The notes under the pieces were generated by a model that was not told where the DNA came from, did no database searches, and saw only the letters and a program-made list of their open reading frames with translations. From the NCBI GenBank assembly GCA_002224055.1, contig AZLU01000002.1, positions 234,777 through 298,776 on the forward strand: a DNA stretch of 64,000 bases, written 5' to 3'. Positions 1 through 12,617 of this stretch are shown in pieces. A program made the translations under genes and the position numbers. Source of the DNA: Pezizomycotina sp. ARF18. Taxonomy: Eukaryota > Ascomycota. The stretch's first letter is position 1. Every line of letters starts with the position of its first letter.

Positions 1-401
1 TTAAAGTGCCGCAACCTGTTGGATGCCTCCAGACGCTGTACGATACGGCGTTCACTACGAGCTGGCATTATGAAATACGACGGATCATCGGGCTGGCGCC
101 CAGCTCCGCCGGCAGCAACATCTACACGGACGGCGAGCAGGAGCGGCACAGCAATTGGATCGAGGAGGCCTACCGCAAAACGGGTGATAGCACCGGTAAC
201 GGGTAACGCGGTGTACACGGTCGACATACACCGCAGGGAACACTCAGACCTACCGTCGCGGGAAATTTGGGAAGTCGTCCATCATCTTCGGAGAATGCCG
301 ATGCACTCATACCTCCCCCATCCAGACCGTCGGACCTGGCAGACATAATTAAGTCGAAACACGAGCCCGGTGGTCTTTCGACACCGCGCGAACGATATTG
401 A
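1..401 (+). CDS. 3' end of an unrecognised gene cut by the window edge
   Basis: One reading frame runs from the left edge to a TGA at 399-401 with a single in-frame TAA at 204-206. Before that stop it reads like protein (for example YDTAFTTSWHYEIRRIIGL); after it the same frame gives a Pro/Ser-rich tail ending SKHEPGGLSTPRERY. The stretch is clearly more GC-rich than the AT-rich DNA from about 890 onward, which supports coding. I do not recognise the family. The internal stop could be a real end, an intron boundary or a sequence error. The opposite strand also has an open frame at 170-409, so strand is not certain. Confidence 0.3.
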
Positions 402-2202
402 GCTTCCAAGCGCCCGAATTGGATAACTACCGGAATAACGTTAACAAACTACCCCCTTCTACAATGAAGGGCTGCGATAGATCCAGAGACTATGGAGTGG
501 TATTTTCCCTGCAGCAAGGCGTCCGCGCTACCGCCGTTTATATTCGATCACGGCGGTTGAAGGTTAACATCGAGGGGAGCTTTATCAGCTCCGGCCCGAT
601 GACTGGAAGCTCTGGTTCCTGTTGGTCACGCTTACAAGGGGGGAGCCCGTATCCATGCATGAAGGAAGCAGGTTGATTCGTTCCCGCACTCTCTTGGTTT
701 CCGCTGTTTTTTAGACATACTGTATGCTTCGATGCGGATCTGCACACGGTGACGGTCTGCAGAAAGAGTGAGATGATCGGAGGGACGACTGGGAGAATAA
801 CCGCTGCGCCCTGAGGAAATTTGCTAGTAAAGTAAAGAGCGGGGTTAAGGTATATAGTGGGGACGGGAAACCTCATTTGCTCCAAATTTGCATGGATATA
901 GAGGGATCAAATGTAGTGGGAGGCTCAAATGTAAATAGAATATTTGAACTTTTTTCGTAGTTGCGTTTTCGATAGAATTTTCTGGTATACCGTACAGATA
1001 CTTCAAAGGTGTCAACAAAATTTTGACAAACTGATTTCTGTCATAAAGTTAATGAATTAGGGACTACACCATCCGGAGCGAAATATCGGACACGTTATTG
1101 TATAATATTATTGTATTCTTGCGCTTCGATACAAGTCCTCTACGCTGCTCAGGGCGGTCCGTACCACGTATAGTGATAGCGTCTTTGCGATTCATGTCAC
1201 AATGCGCTATATCCGTCATGGCATTACTAAACTAATTTTCACAAAACCTGTACCCGTGATATATATAGCCTCACGATCGATCGGAACAGATCGGTAAAAT
1301 GGACGCTAGCTAGAACTTGTAACGAAAGCTTCAAGATTCTCCTTGCCGTTTGCAGTATAAAATCTCGAGTCCGCTGTACGCGCTTTGAATCCTTTCCTCG
1401 AAGCTATCAATTCCATAGCGTGTTAACACCACTATTACTAGTAAAATCCAATTTCTAAAAATGCGCTATTCCATTTCCCATTACCTGCGTCCTTCACAAG
1501 CTTTCACAAGGAACAACCTTAACTTAATTGTATGGCATTTTGATCGGTTAAATCAGGCATGAGCTTTATAACAGAAAAAAAGAATCCATGCACAGGATCC
1601 TGGGACCCGAGGATACACCAATCCGGGGCGATCCATAACCCATGTTACAGATAACGCCACCATGCAGGGTCCGAAAAAAATTGTCCGTTCCCTGATGCCG
1701 TGTAACAGTCACGGCATTAGGGCGGCATAGGTGTCACGATGAGATAAATGAGATTGTGCATTATACACGATTCTGTGTAACATGATGTCGTGAGCTAAAG
1801 GAGATATTCGTGAAGAACTAGAATAAGTACTAAATATTTCATATTTGCCAATCAAAAGTACAAGAACTGCCCGTCTACATTGACCAGGTCGGGTTTTCTA
1901 CTGCAATAGTAGAAAAGGTTGACGACTAACTATGTAGGTGTCGACAAAAATAACTGGAATGTTGAATGTTACAAAAAACCGCCATCTCTGATATAACATG
2001 ATGCTTGTTATCGCTCAATAATAGAAAGAAACAAAAAAGCAAAACCTGCCGTCGTGAAAAAAAAAAAAAAAAAAAGAATATCGATACATCTCTCAGCTAT
2101 CAGCACTTGACAACTGCCCTACTTCCTCCCCCTTATTTCTATAGTATTACAACATCCTCATTGAATAACGATAGTAACCTGCTTGTCGCTTCGTTTTCTG
2201 TA
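402..2202. other. intergenic, no supported gene
   Basis: Becomes AT-rich after about 890. Open frames at 398-676 (+) and 538-885 (-) overlap each other and resemble nothing known. It contains an A19 run at 2057-2075 just past the 3' end of the next gene. No other structure was seen. Confidence 0.5.
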
Positions 2203-3337
2203 TTAAAAATAATTCTTAACGTTCTCCTCCTTGACCGTGGGTTCCGTAATGTCAACCGGAACAGGCAACTCCTCGGTCGGAACGCTGCCGACGATAACCG
2301 GCTCGACCGCATCGACAGGGGCGTTCGCGACGGTAGCATCCGGAATAGCATTATCACTAAGGGTACTAGCCGTAGTAGAAGCGTAATCGGAACCTTCACC
2401 GTCGTCGAGCAGCAGCATGTCGTCCTCGCCCCTCTCTTCCTCCGGCGTGCTGACCATGAGCGACGGGATACCCTCCTGCTCCCCGATCTCGACGCGTAAG
2501 TTCTCGCCGCTAGGGACGCTCGTGACGTCCTGCAGCTTGATGTTCTGAAGTACCGCTTCCATCTCCGCCAAAGCGTTCTCCTTTGCAACGCAAGTACCGC
2601 AGAGACCCTCGGTGCTTGCCATTTCGAGCCTACTACCGCATTCGTAGCAGAATTTCTTGATGCCGGCACGCATCGTGGTGCTATAAGACGGGTTGTAAGC
2701 GTATCCACTGGCGCGAGATCCTGAACCTGTCGTCCTCCATCTTATACACATCACCAGCCGCTTGTGCCTGAAGCTGTCGAGCGCGCGCCTTGTTGATCTT
2801 ATGGATCTTCCTGTCCGTAGCGATGCGCAGGGCGTTGGACTCCTCGTACGCGGCGCGCGCGGAGCCGTCTTTCATCTCCAGAGTGTCGTTGTCGATGCGG
2901 TACTGGCGCTTTCTTCGTGATGGGGGACCAAGTTGAGGGTGCCGTCGGTGCGGTAGCGGAAGGAGGTTTGGAGGAGCTTTATCTGGGCCTGATAAGAAAT
3001 CGAATCGGGAAACGTTGGTTTGTGAGTATAGCTTGAGACCTTTATGTCTATGGAAAACTAAGAGACTTACGAAACCATCCCTGATATCCTTCAGAACTTT
3101 CATGAGATCGCCTCTGTTGAGCCTCGCAGGTCGATGTTCTTCGTGTCCTCCTCCTCGTCGAGCATACCGGAACGCTGGCGGTCCGGCATAGGCGGGCGGG
3201 ATAGACGCTGCCTGTGCTTGGAACTGAAGGCGGCCACTCGTGAGACCATTCCGGACCGGGACTCCGGGCGCCGCGAGGGTTTTCTGGAGCGGCTCCATCG
3301 GCGGCATGGGAATCATACTAGGAGGTTTGGCGGCCAT
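2203..3337 (-). CDS. hypothetical protein with C-terminal CxxC...CxxC zinc ribbon
   Basis: The start is the ATG at 3337 (MAAKPPSMIPMPPMEPL, Pro/Met-rich). Coding continues through an acidic stretch (SGMLDEEEDTKNIDLRG) and KVLKDIRDGF, then an intron at 2989-3070 (gtaagt...cag, 82 nt, phase 0) and AQIKLLQTSFRYRTDGTLN. A basic helix (TDRKIHKINKARARQLQAQ) follows, then a ribbon-like motif FCYECGSRLEM...LCGTCVAK (CxxC-x13-CxxC), then an acidic, Ser/Thr-rich tail ending VKNYF. At least three one-base frame changes interrupt it, although the composition of each piece is protein-like. The family is not recognised; the two Cys pairs suggest zinc binding only. The gene is isolated, with AT-rich DNA on both sides. 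Confidence 0.6.
2989..3070 (-). other. spliceosomal intron of the zinc-ribbon gene
   Basis: The donor gtaagt and acceptor ttcttatcag bound 82 nt. Joining the flanks keeps phase 0 and links two protein-like segments (KVLKDIRDGF and AQIKLLQTSF). Confidence 0.65.
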
Positions 3338-6300
3338 TGCTATTGCGTCTTTGAGATGGATCGTCTTGGCTAGCGAAGATATACGTAATGATCGTTGTGG
3401 TATTTTGTTGGGTTTGAACTTTTTTTTTGCGATGATCGAAGGCGTATCTTAATGCAGATTTGATCGTCGAGTTGTGGTAATGTCTTGTAAATGGTAAGTC
3501 GATTGAAACCGCCACAAAATTTGTAACTTGAAGAGAAAACGACAACAAAGAAAGATTAAGCAAAACTATGAGGCTATTGTATCGATATAATAGTCTCAGG
3601 GTCTTCCAGACAAGATATAGGAGACTCTAATAGAATTTTAGTAGTCCCTAAGGCTTAGTAGAAATAATTATATGAGATAATATTGAATTTGATAGTCGTT
3701 GACTGGTGGTTAATGGTGGTTTTATGAAAAATCGGAGCTGGGAAAATTAAGGCTGATATCGTAAAATTATTAAAAAGCAAAGAAATAACCACTAAATAAC
3801 AACAAAGAATCAGAGCGCCACCACCACCAAAACAGAAAAAAATTAAAACACCTTGCTTGAATCTACTGCAGACCAAAGCACAAAAAGAAAAGAAAGATGA
3901 ATGGCGAAACGAAGAAAAAACAGGATTTAGGTCTAGGTAGTTATTAGGCGCAGACGACGACGACGAAGAGCGATAAGAGCAGAGGAAACGAAATGAAATG
4001 AAACGCGATCGCGAATGCTATGAAACAGTAAACTGAAAAAGAACGAAAAGAAAGAACACCAACGCCTTGCGAACTCCGTTATCCGTCCGTGTAGATTGTG
4101 CGGCGAATCGTAAAAACAAGGAAAGAAAGAAAAAAATAGCTAAGAGCGAGTCTTAGAAGTACCTAAAGGTGGATCTTCATTGTGTATGGTTGTAGTAGGT
4201 TTCGTCTGTAATTGATGTGAGGTATTTAGATCTCTTTTTCTAGGGACATCGCGCGAGGAGGACTAGACCCTTTTATACTAATTACACAAAGGCACTGCCG
4301 GCGTTTCTGATTCCCTCCAGCTCCGGGTGTCTCAAGGAATTTTACCTAGTGGTTCTACGGTCTACCTAATATCCGACACAGAAAAAGGTACCATGCCCTC
4401 CATTAGAAATTCTAGATTAGTTGCTTGAGTATATTTTATAATATCGCATTGTTAATGTCAATGTAAAAATGTACTGTCCAACCACCGTGGGATAACATCA
4501 TTATAGAGTTATCCACACAGATTCTTAACCGAAAAGTACTCAAAATAGTGCACTTTTTACCCTCCTATCTTGCAGCTTCTTGCTTGCTATTTATTAGTCT
4601 AAGGCTAAGACATGCTCCATGTACCTCTTCATGTAGATTAACAGGGATTGGGTCTTGGAATTTCCCTGAGATGGATGGTTGATCTTCGAAAGCTTGCTGC
4701 AGCATTTTAACTACTTTTACTCCTTTTTTTTTTCCAACGGGCAGATTGGATTCTAAGTTTGTATGTAAAAAAATGTATAGGTACTTTCACAAGCTGGCAG
4801 CGGATGTGACAGAGCACCTCTCGGCGCTTCCTTGCTTCCATGACTTCGAGAACACGCATTTTCATTGCTTTTTTCGTATTTTTTTTTTTTTTTTAATTGC
4901 CCACCCTGTTCATCCTCCCTCCTCTTGTCAGTCTGCCAACTTTATTCTTCGCAGATTTTAGACACCTTGAGGCTTGGACCCTGATTTCTAACAGCCCAAC
5001 CCTCCACAATTAGGGGTAAAGAAAGGATTGAAAAAAGAAAACCTCAAGCATTCCTTCTCATATCTCTCGCGTGCTCCGCTCGTAAAAGTTCTGAAATGTT
5101 ACGATAGTCTAATTAGGGAGTTTGGAAGAAAAAAAAAAAAAGTAATCCACCTTTCTCGGGGGAAATCCGATCGGAGCATTACCCTTTCTCCAACGCTATT
5201 GGGTCACGCTGTATCAGGGGCATTTGTGGCATTTTCGAAAAAAAAGAAAGTTTAAAATTTACCAATCTTTGCAATTTAAAGAACAATCGTCTCGTGACTT
5301 GGAAGAGGTCGCTCGAAGATCCACTTGTGACTGTAAAGGGCCATTCCTTTCGAAATTTCGCAGTGGGCGTTCGCCGCATGCCTTACTTAAGGAAGTTATC
5401 CGAGGGAGCCGAGACCAATGCAGCTGGTAAGGTTTCGCAGGAAAAGAAAACTTGTGAGACAAAGAAAGCAAGAGCTCTGGGAATTCACAAAAAAAAGGGG
5501 GAAGTTCTAAAGCTTGTCCTCTTTGTTGTTATCTCAGGGCTGCAGTCTGAATCTCAACACCACGATGGACCAAAAGCTTTCTTATCTCGTCATGTTGTCT
5601 TAACCGCGGTTTAAATCCGGAATCTCTTTCAGTTCCGCGACTCAGCATTGGAATTGGAGAAATGCCTAATATTTTAGTTAAGCAGTAGTGAGTATAGGGC
5701 TGGTCAAGCGAGCGCAAAAGAATATTCAGGATCATGTTCTTTCATGTGCTTTAAAGCAAGTCCCTCATTGGCCAATTGGTTGCATGTCTTTCTCCACAAT
5801 ATTAATACCGCGGCAGGGAAATCCGTAAAATTCGCGTTCGCATGCATCACCAAAAGTCGTCAATAAAACGTGCTCTATTAGAAGCGAAACAAAAAAAAAA
5901 AAGCTGATAAGGTTCAGGTACCGATATATATTTTGACCACATTGACAACCGCGTTCTCGGCTTCGGCACGGTACTGTGACATAGTTTTTCCGTGTGCCTA
6001 CCTGCTCGAACCGTTGAATGGGAAGGATAATCAACTTGGAATACATCAACGTTAGCTCGAATTCCGCCAATTAAATGGCTCAATTTGACCTCGTTTCGCT
6101 TCCTTGTCTTGATAACTTGAAGACAGAAGTTGCAATCGGATCGATTAACGAAAGCTCGTTGTCGCTCTTATGGCCTCCGTACGTCGCTCGCGTCCCGCAG
6201 CTACAAGCCTCGAGGAGCTATTCAATTGTATAATTGATATTTTGAAATGGTTATATAGCTTTCCAGTAATATAATGAAGAACAACACGTTTGTGGTTCGC

Positions 6301-6691
6301 CCAACCTGACCGCCTGACGTTAATGCACCTTGAATCACGAGAATATTACGGAGCCAGGAGCTTGAGTCACGTTATCAGTTATTCGTAAGGATCCACACTG
6401 CTTCCGGGCGATTCCATGAACCCACCGGAGTTTGTCCTAAAATGTTTCGTCCTATCTTGCGTCGTATTCACGTTTGAGGACCATGATATCATTGAACAGC
6501 ATATTCAACAAGACACTATACCGAGTTATAACGGGCGAGCTATACTACAATGTTTTCGTATTACATTTCCTGCCCCTCTCCCCGACTTTCTTCGCCGCTC
6601 CCCAGCAGTTTTCTGTTTCGTTTCTTTTTAAAGATGGAGTAAGAAATACATTGCGCTAGCTCAAACGATTGTGTACCTCTATATTCACCAT
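3338..6691. other. gene-poor AT-rich intergenic region
   Basis: About 3.3 kb without a convincing gene. Short open frames (for example 5294-5614 + and 5765-6070 -) have low-complexity or basic translations and lack conserved motifs. The first 700 bases upstream of the zinc-ribbon gene are probably its promoter and leader. A T/A-run-rich stretch lies near 4720-4900. Confidence 0.5.
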
Positions 6692-7957
6692 TTAGCCAGC
6701 CTGATACAAAGCAGGACCGGCTCCGACATGCCGATTCAACGTGGACAGATTCGCCGGCGTGACGTAAAGGTCAGTATCGCTAAGCAGCACAAAACATAGT
6801 CCCATTAACAGCAGGGTCATGATCAAAAGTAAAACCCTCCGGCTGCTTCGCCTTCCCTTTATTACCCTTGATATCGTATAGCGGCGTATAGGTCGTTTAA
6901 GCTGCGATATCCACGCCGCGAACTTTGGCGCGCCCGCCGTCGTGCTCGTGACATAAGAATTATTCGGACCGACGTGCTTTCCGGGATCTTCCCACTCAAA
7001 CTCAACACCGAGGCCGGGATATGTTAACGCTGTTCGGTTATGCGTGATCGCGGGTCAAAGTGTGGATCTGTGCGTTTGGGTTATTCAGTATCGTGAGAGC
7101 CGGGAAGTTCTGCCACGCAATGCGGGGATTGTGCGCGGGCAATATTTGAAGTACGGCGCCAGGAGCGTCCAGTGCATGGACTGCGTGATGCCGGGGATGT
7201 GCCAGAACGGCATCGTGAACAGCCCCCAGAACTGGCAGAAGATTGCCTGCTGACGCGACTCGACTGTTATAGATTGAACGAGCAGCTGCGCGGAGGACGG
7301 GAGTCAAGGTGCTCGATGAAGCCAAGCACGCTGGACTCGCCGACGCGCGTCATCTTCCGGGAGAAGTCGATAAACTCGGAGACGGTTTGGAATGGGTATT
7401 GGTAGGTGCACGGCCAGCTGGCAGCGGTCCCAGCATGTTCGTAATAACTTGGGCATGCCCAATTTCCTCTGATTGGGAAAAACACAAGCACTGTGTCAGC
7501 GATGTACTCGAAAGAGGTAAGAGTGGAGAAGTGGTTAATGTGACTTACGATCTCCCATGAATTTGATCAAGTAGATATCATCATCGTTCAGACCAGCATC
7601 CTTAAACTCTTTCTCCGAGAAATGGTTGTAGCGTACAGAAAAGATCCATTCCGATCCATTCGTATTCAGCGCCAAGTTCAAGACTGAAGGTCAACATCGC
7701 TCATTGGATTGTAGACCGGTGGCACCTTAGGGTCCGTGCCGAGACCGCCAGCAGGCATGTGCGGCATAGGTTCCGGCTTCGTCGGCTTCCCTGTCGCGAC
7801 GTAGCCGTTGCTAGGCGTTTTCGGAGGCGGGGCTTTGGGATCTCTGGGTTTAAACCGTCGGGCGGCAATGCAGCGTCGCTATGCGCACCGGCACGCCAGT
7901 TGTCAGGATTGGCAGCAGTGCGCCCGCGCCGAGCAGTCTTATGAAGAAATGCAGCAT
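6692..7957 (-). CDS. rds1: Rds1-type ferritin-like domain protein
   Basis: Family known from the S. pombe stress-response protein Rds1; the biochemical role is not settled. The start is the ATG at 7957, with a hydrophobic leader (MLHFFIRLLGAGALLPILTT) suggesting secretion. A Pro-rich segment follows (FKPRDPKAPPPKTP, then GGLGTDPKVPPVYNP), then LNLAL and the helix EYEWIGMDLF, then YLIKFMGD. An 80-nt intron at 7469-7548 joins this to QEIGHAQVITNMLGP. Next come CTYQYPFQTVSEFIDFS, GFIEHLDSR, RQQAIFCQFWGLF and TMPFWHIPGITQSMHWTLL, and the C-terminal segment NRTALTYPGLGVEFEWEDPG, ending GPALYQAG. Motif order and length (about 395 aa) match the family. Several one-base frame changes occur, one in a TTTT run (MF/LLSDTDLYVTP). 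The family is certain; whether the gene is intact depends on sequence quality. Confidence 0.88.
7469..7548 (-). other. intron of the Rds1-like gene
   Basis: The 80-nt intron starts gtaagtcaca and ends cccaatcag. Splicing restores the expected FMGD-QEIGHA junction in phase 1, which confirms both sites. Confidence 0.85.
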
Positions 7958-9332
7958 TGCAGGGGATATGAACAATGGATGCAATGAGATATGGAACACA
8001 CAGACTTCAGAGGGGATTTGAGTGCTCTTTAAATGCGAATGCCGCAGCAAATTTGAGCTTAAGTAACGAAGACCCTTGAGCAGGTGAATTTGTAGTCGTG
8101 ACGTCTTGATACGGCGATCAACAGCCGTTGGCAGTTAGCGAAATATTGCTTGCAATTTCTCTCCCGGGCGATGCACCCAAAGGACTACTGCGTAAAGCCC
8201 CGGAACAGCGGAGCCATTCCAACGGCTGACATAGGCATTAGCTCTTTTACCTCCAGTTATAGTAGTATTTGCGCCGGCTATATAGGCCTTCCGGGATTGG
8301 TCCGGGATTTCCGCTACTTGAGATGAACCGGATTCTTACGCTAAATAACTAATATTCAATACTACTCATAGAGATGCGGTTCCTTTTCCCAATCCAGGAG
8401 CGATATGTCCTTAATATTTTCAGCATTTAACATCTTCAAATAGCCGTGTAGGAACCCCTACTACGATTCAGGTTGTAGTTCCCTGGATCGGTTTCACTGC
8501 ATTGATCGATACCCGGGTGGCCAATAGACGAGCTCTCGGGTACCTGAGTTGATGTGCTATATATTATAACGGGTCTCATTATCCGACGCGACCCCTTTTT
8601 TACCTAACGAAAACGAATCACGGTTTGAGAAGCCGCAAACGAGAAAGCTTCTCAAATACTAAGTACTTGAATGCTTTTTTTCATTTTCATTTTTTTTTTT
8701 TTTTTTTTTTTTTGGATGGAAAGCTCTTGAATTGCAGTCGTATCACACAATAATCCTCTTTCCCTCTTTCCCCCCGAATTAAGAGCTGGACTGAATCATG
8801 ACGTTAGCAACTATTCGACCTCGATATATTCTTACCGGCATTGATCTCTGCCTCTGGAAGTCTGTGTTCCGGACTGGCGGCTACGAGAGGGGGTACCTTC
8901 GTCTATTTCACTGCAGTAACCACCTTGACATTGGTTTCTCGTGTTACCTGCACTAGTAGCAAGACCACAACTTAGAGAAGAATTTCTGGGAGCGGGTTTC
9001 GTGTGTACCTTATGAACGGGTTATTGCTAATCATCGTTATAAAATGGGTAGCATCTCATTTAGAAACATTAGAAGCAAAAGAATCGAAAGAAGGACAAAA
9101 AATAAAATCACAAATATTATCTTCTCGTGTTCACGGATAGAACAAGAACAAGGTGTAACTAGGCGCTTCGAGAGTATTTAAAAGGATTGGGCCCATATCG
9201 CGCGTCTCCAAGGCCTGCGCCCAATCTAATTCCCAGGTTTGATGTTTTTAGGAGGAGGACGAGAACCGGCTGTGTCAGAACCCGGTGCTGAATCCTTACC
9301 GCTACTATTACTGCTCTCTGGACGCGCGTTTC
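7958..9332. other. intergenic; T24 run
   Basis: Putative promoter region of the Rds1-like gene followed by AT-rich DNA. A T24 run lies at 8690-8713. No conserved open frame was seen. Confidence 0.5.
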
Positions 9333-11068
9333 TTAGAAGCTTTCCAGGATGCGGTTATGTACTTTCTCTTTGTTGTTGCAAAACCGAAATCCAACAGGGT
9401 TTGGAGGAGGCGAGTGATCTTCACCTTCGCTACTCTGTTGAGAGCCTGGTGATTGGTCCGAAACGTCTTCCGATCCTTCGCCGCCACGTGAAGACGCCGC
9501 CCCCTCGTCCCCGGGCGGGGTTGCCCTACGCGAGTTTCGGTGCCGCACTGTTCTTCGTTTTACCCTAGAGCCAGTCGACGTCCGAGGGACCCCATAACTT
9601 TTCGAAAGCTTGATAAAAGGCTCGAAGCACGTAACAACCGACATAAAGAATGTGGCTCCGTAAACTCCATGAGAATCCGTTGGGTCATCTCGCTGGATGG
9701 CAATTGCGTATAGCAATGCGTTGGGCGGCCCGGAACCTTCGTCGGTTTTCGTAAGAGCAGAAATTTGCCCGGAATCGTTACCTCAAATGACGAGTTTTTG
9801 AGTTTCATATCCGGCATCATGGTATCGCAAGCACGACAGCTTTATCTGACCCTTCCATAATCTCATACTTGATTTTGTGGCCACCGTTATCGAAGTACGT
9901 ATCAACTTCATCCGGGTATAGTATCATAACACTACTGCCCGAATCAATCAAATACTCAATGTATTCCCCGACGCTTCCATTGGGTCTATCTGGCTGCAAC
10001 ATGTACATGCCTTTTTCCATGTCGACCTCGAACTTCCCGGGGTTCTTGCAGGTACATGCTCCAAGCGTCATGGATGATAATCTGTCGACGGAGTCTTCCG
10101 TTTCGATGTCCATCAAGTCGAGGCTAAAAAACCGGCTCCGGTATTTTCTTTTGCCGCACGCTATTTTCGAACCAAGGCGACGATTGTACTTTAAATTTCC
10201 TATAGCCATCCAGCATGAAAACCCATACGAGTACCAAGTCCAAACATGCCGTTCTCCTGGCTTGCCGCCTTCTCCATATACTTCGCAGCCTTTAGCGTCC
10301 TGTAGCAACCGATGAATTGGTCTTCGATCCGTATTCCTTCGATAAAGGTGTGGTCCTTGTTCACCGGCCCTAGTCCGCCCGTCTTATCCTCAAAGAGAGC
10401 GTCGAAGTAGTAATTAAACCCTTGAGTGTATCTTACAAGCGTAAAAAGCATGTCCGCTATCCACTATCTCTGCCTCTGATGCCCACTCAGGTGGTCACTA
10501 TATACCAGGATATCCGAGCTTGCCTTGTCGATCATAAGTAGAAAGCTCTTTCGGTGATCGTTTTCAGTGGGGGATCGCTGCCAATGAGCGCTTCAAGAAC
10601 CCAGTATTGTTGTTCTGGTTACTCGGTTCTACTTCTACAGCTCGTATCGTCCCATGCCCGGAAGTATCGCTGGAACTTGACACTGCCCCTGGCGACTTCT
10701 GTCTTCCCTTGCCTTTTGTCTCCTGAGGACCCTCTCCACCGCTACTGTGGCTCCCAGAACCGCCAGAGGACTTAAAGTTTCCACAGCCTACATTGGGGAA
10801 CTGCCTCCCTTCTGTTGCGGAGCTACAGGCTTATTGTTGCCTCTCGGCGAGAAGAGAGGTATGGAGGACAGTACTCTTGACACGATTGGAGAACCGTAGA
10901 ATCTTTGATTACGAGGGTTGGAAGAAGACTCCCGGGCCATCTCCGAGGATCAAGCCAGGGGAGAAACTCATTGTTCAATTTAGAGACAAACTTTATGACT
11001 AAAGACTCAGGATATCCCGCAGGTGATCCGAGCCCAAAAGACAAAGCCCAACGCCGCAACGCCGTCAT
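9333..11068 (-). CDS. divergent pepsin-fold aspartyl protease-like protein
   Basis: Segments in pepsin order: a Gly/Ser-rich region (GSGSHSSGGEGPQ), IGSDPPLKTIT, FYLMIDKASSDILVYSD (first active-site loop), YTQGFNYYFDALFED (flap region), IEGIRIEDQFIGC, ENGMFGLG (as in DGIMGLG), SRFFSLDL, EYLIDSGSSVMILYPDEV (second loop), and YGATFFMSVVTCFEPFIKL near the C-terminus. A Ser/Glu-rich low-complexity tail follows (GEGSEDVSDQSPGSQQSSE), ending at 9333. The first loop reads D-K-A-S instead of D-T-G-S, so proteolytic activity is doubtful; the second keeps D-S-G-S. Several frame changes interrupt it. The proposed ATG at 11068 is uncertain. The fold assignment rests on motif order, not overall identity. 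A catalytically weak or inactive family member is the main alternative. Confidence 0.6.
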
Positions 11069-12617
11069 ATTTTGCGAATATCCAAGATCGTAGCTTTAGA
11101 ATAGTATTCGACTGTGGACTAAGAGAATTCAACTAGAATCTGAAAGGTGTATGCCGAGCCGTTAGCAAGACCGATTGGTGATGAATAAGGCGTTATTCAA
11201 ACTGCGGAGAAAAAGAAGTCAGTAATTTGGGGTCTCCTACTCGCACTGGTAAACTGAAGTTATGACAAGTTGAGAATTCGAACTGGAGTTTATAAATATC
11301 CTTACAGGTGTGCTAGCTGGACGATAGTGAACTGGTTTACCGGAACGAATGACGAGGCAGGCTCTCAATAAGTATGCTTGATCTCTGAAGTCGTAATGGC
11401 GAATTTAAGGGTCTATATATACCACATTTGAGGATCGGTTAAGTTGACATATTAGCTGGGTCGATGCTGAACGATTTGACAGCCTCAAAAATAAACCCAT
11501 TATTGACACGTAGCGAACACCGCGGTCGGGATAACTCGGTGCAAATCATTCATAAAGTAAATGAGATACGCCATCGGAAAGGATTCTAAGAATATGAAAC
11601 GGGAACATAGGATAAGACGCGAGCTTGATCCAAGGTTTCGATAGCGGAATGAGACGAAAGGTACTCTGATAACATCTATTTCGCATAGCCGGGGTGCCGC
11701 TTAGGGGTGAAGAGCCGCTGGAAGCATTTAACGTGCATTAGAACATTCATTTTGTTCGACTTTTCTATGCGTTACAGTATCCAGGATCCAGGGCCCGTGA
11801 GTTAATCCTTTCAACGGAAGCCTTTCCATTTCAAACACTCCAGAAGTAGTCAGAGATAGTAAAATTCTCAGCAATGAAACCTATGTTTATGAGAAACATC
11901 TGGAATCGTAGCTGTTGGTTACGTTTCGTCATTATATTTTGTTAAACTTAGTTGGAAACCTCCGCTTCGTCTCAAGTGAGGCACGTGGATAGCTGCTTCG
12001 CCTATTCGTTGCATAGAAAATTTAACCTCCATTCAATAAGTGAAAAATTATTGCGTAGCTGGCGCTATTTGAGCCTGAAGTGGGCGGTCAATTGCGTCTA
12101 ACTACCCTACCGCAGCCCACCTAAGGAAATCACACTAGACTACCGCAGGGACATCCATTTCTATATTCCAGCGTTAGGGCTCAGTTGACATAAACGCAGA
12201 GGCGATGCGTTTCATCTATAGAAAAGTATATCTATTTGGCTCGAAGGTATCCTGCGGTGCATTTCCTTAAAAGTATAGGGCTATAACGCCGCAGTTCTGA
12301 AACAACCGCTCAGAGATGCACCGGGACATGTGTCTGCCCGAGCTAAAACCGATACAAAAGCCCAACAGACATTGAGGACAGCCTGCCGCTCTGTATCTAG
12401 AGCCATAGATCAACAAAACAAGCACATCGAACATCCTCAAAGAGCTAGAATTACCTCTAAGGCAAAAAGTCCAATATTCCCCCCTAGATAAAGGAGCCAA
12501 GTCAGAGCGATCAGGGCTAGGTTGATGGGATCATCATCATTCTGTGTGAAGCTTTATATCTTAGTAGATTGTAAGAGTTCTAATCTACATTGGAGAAGGG
12601 ATATAAAACGAGCAGGG
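11069..12617. other. intergenic, nothing recognised
   Basis: About 1.5 kb between two minus-strand genes. The only longer frame (12267-12500, -) has no recognisable motif. No repeats stand out. Confidence 0.5.

Noticed and set aside
398-885. Overlapping ORFs on both strands
   Set aside because: Mutually exclusive, no motif, and the composition changes to AT-rich within them.
5294-6083. Several 70-105 aa ORFs
   Set aside because: Runs of Phe from poly(T), no conserved pattern, different frames overlap.
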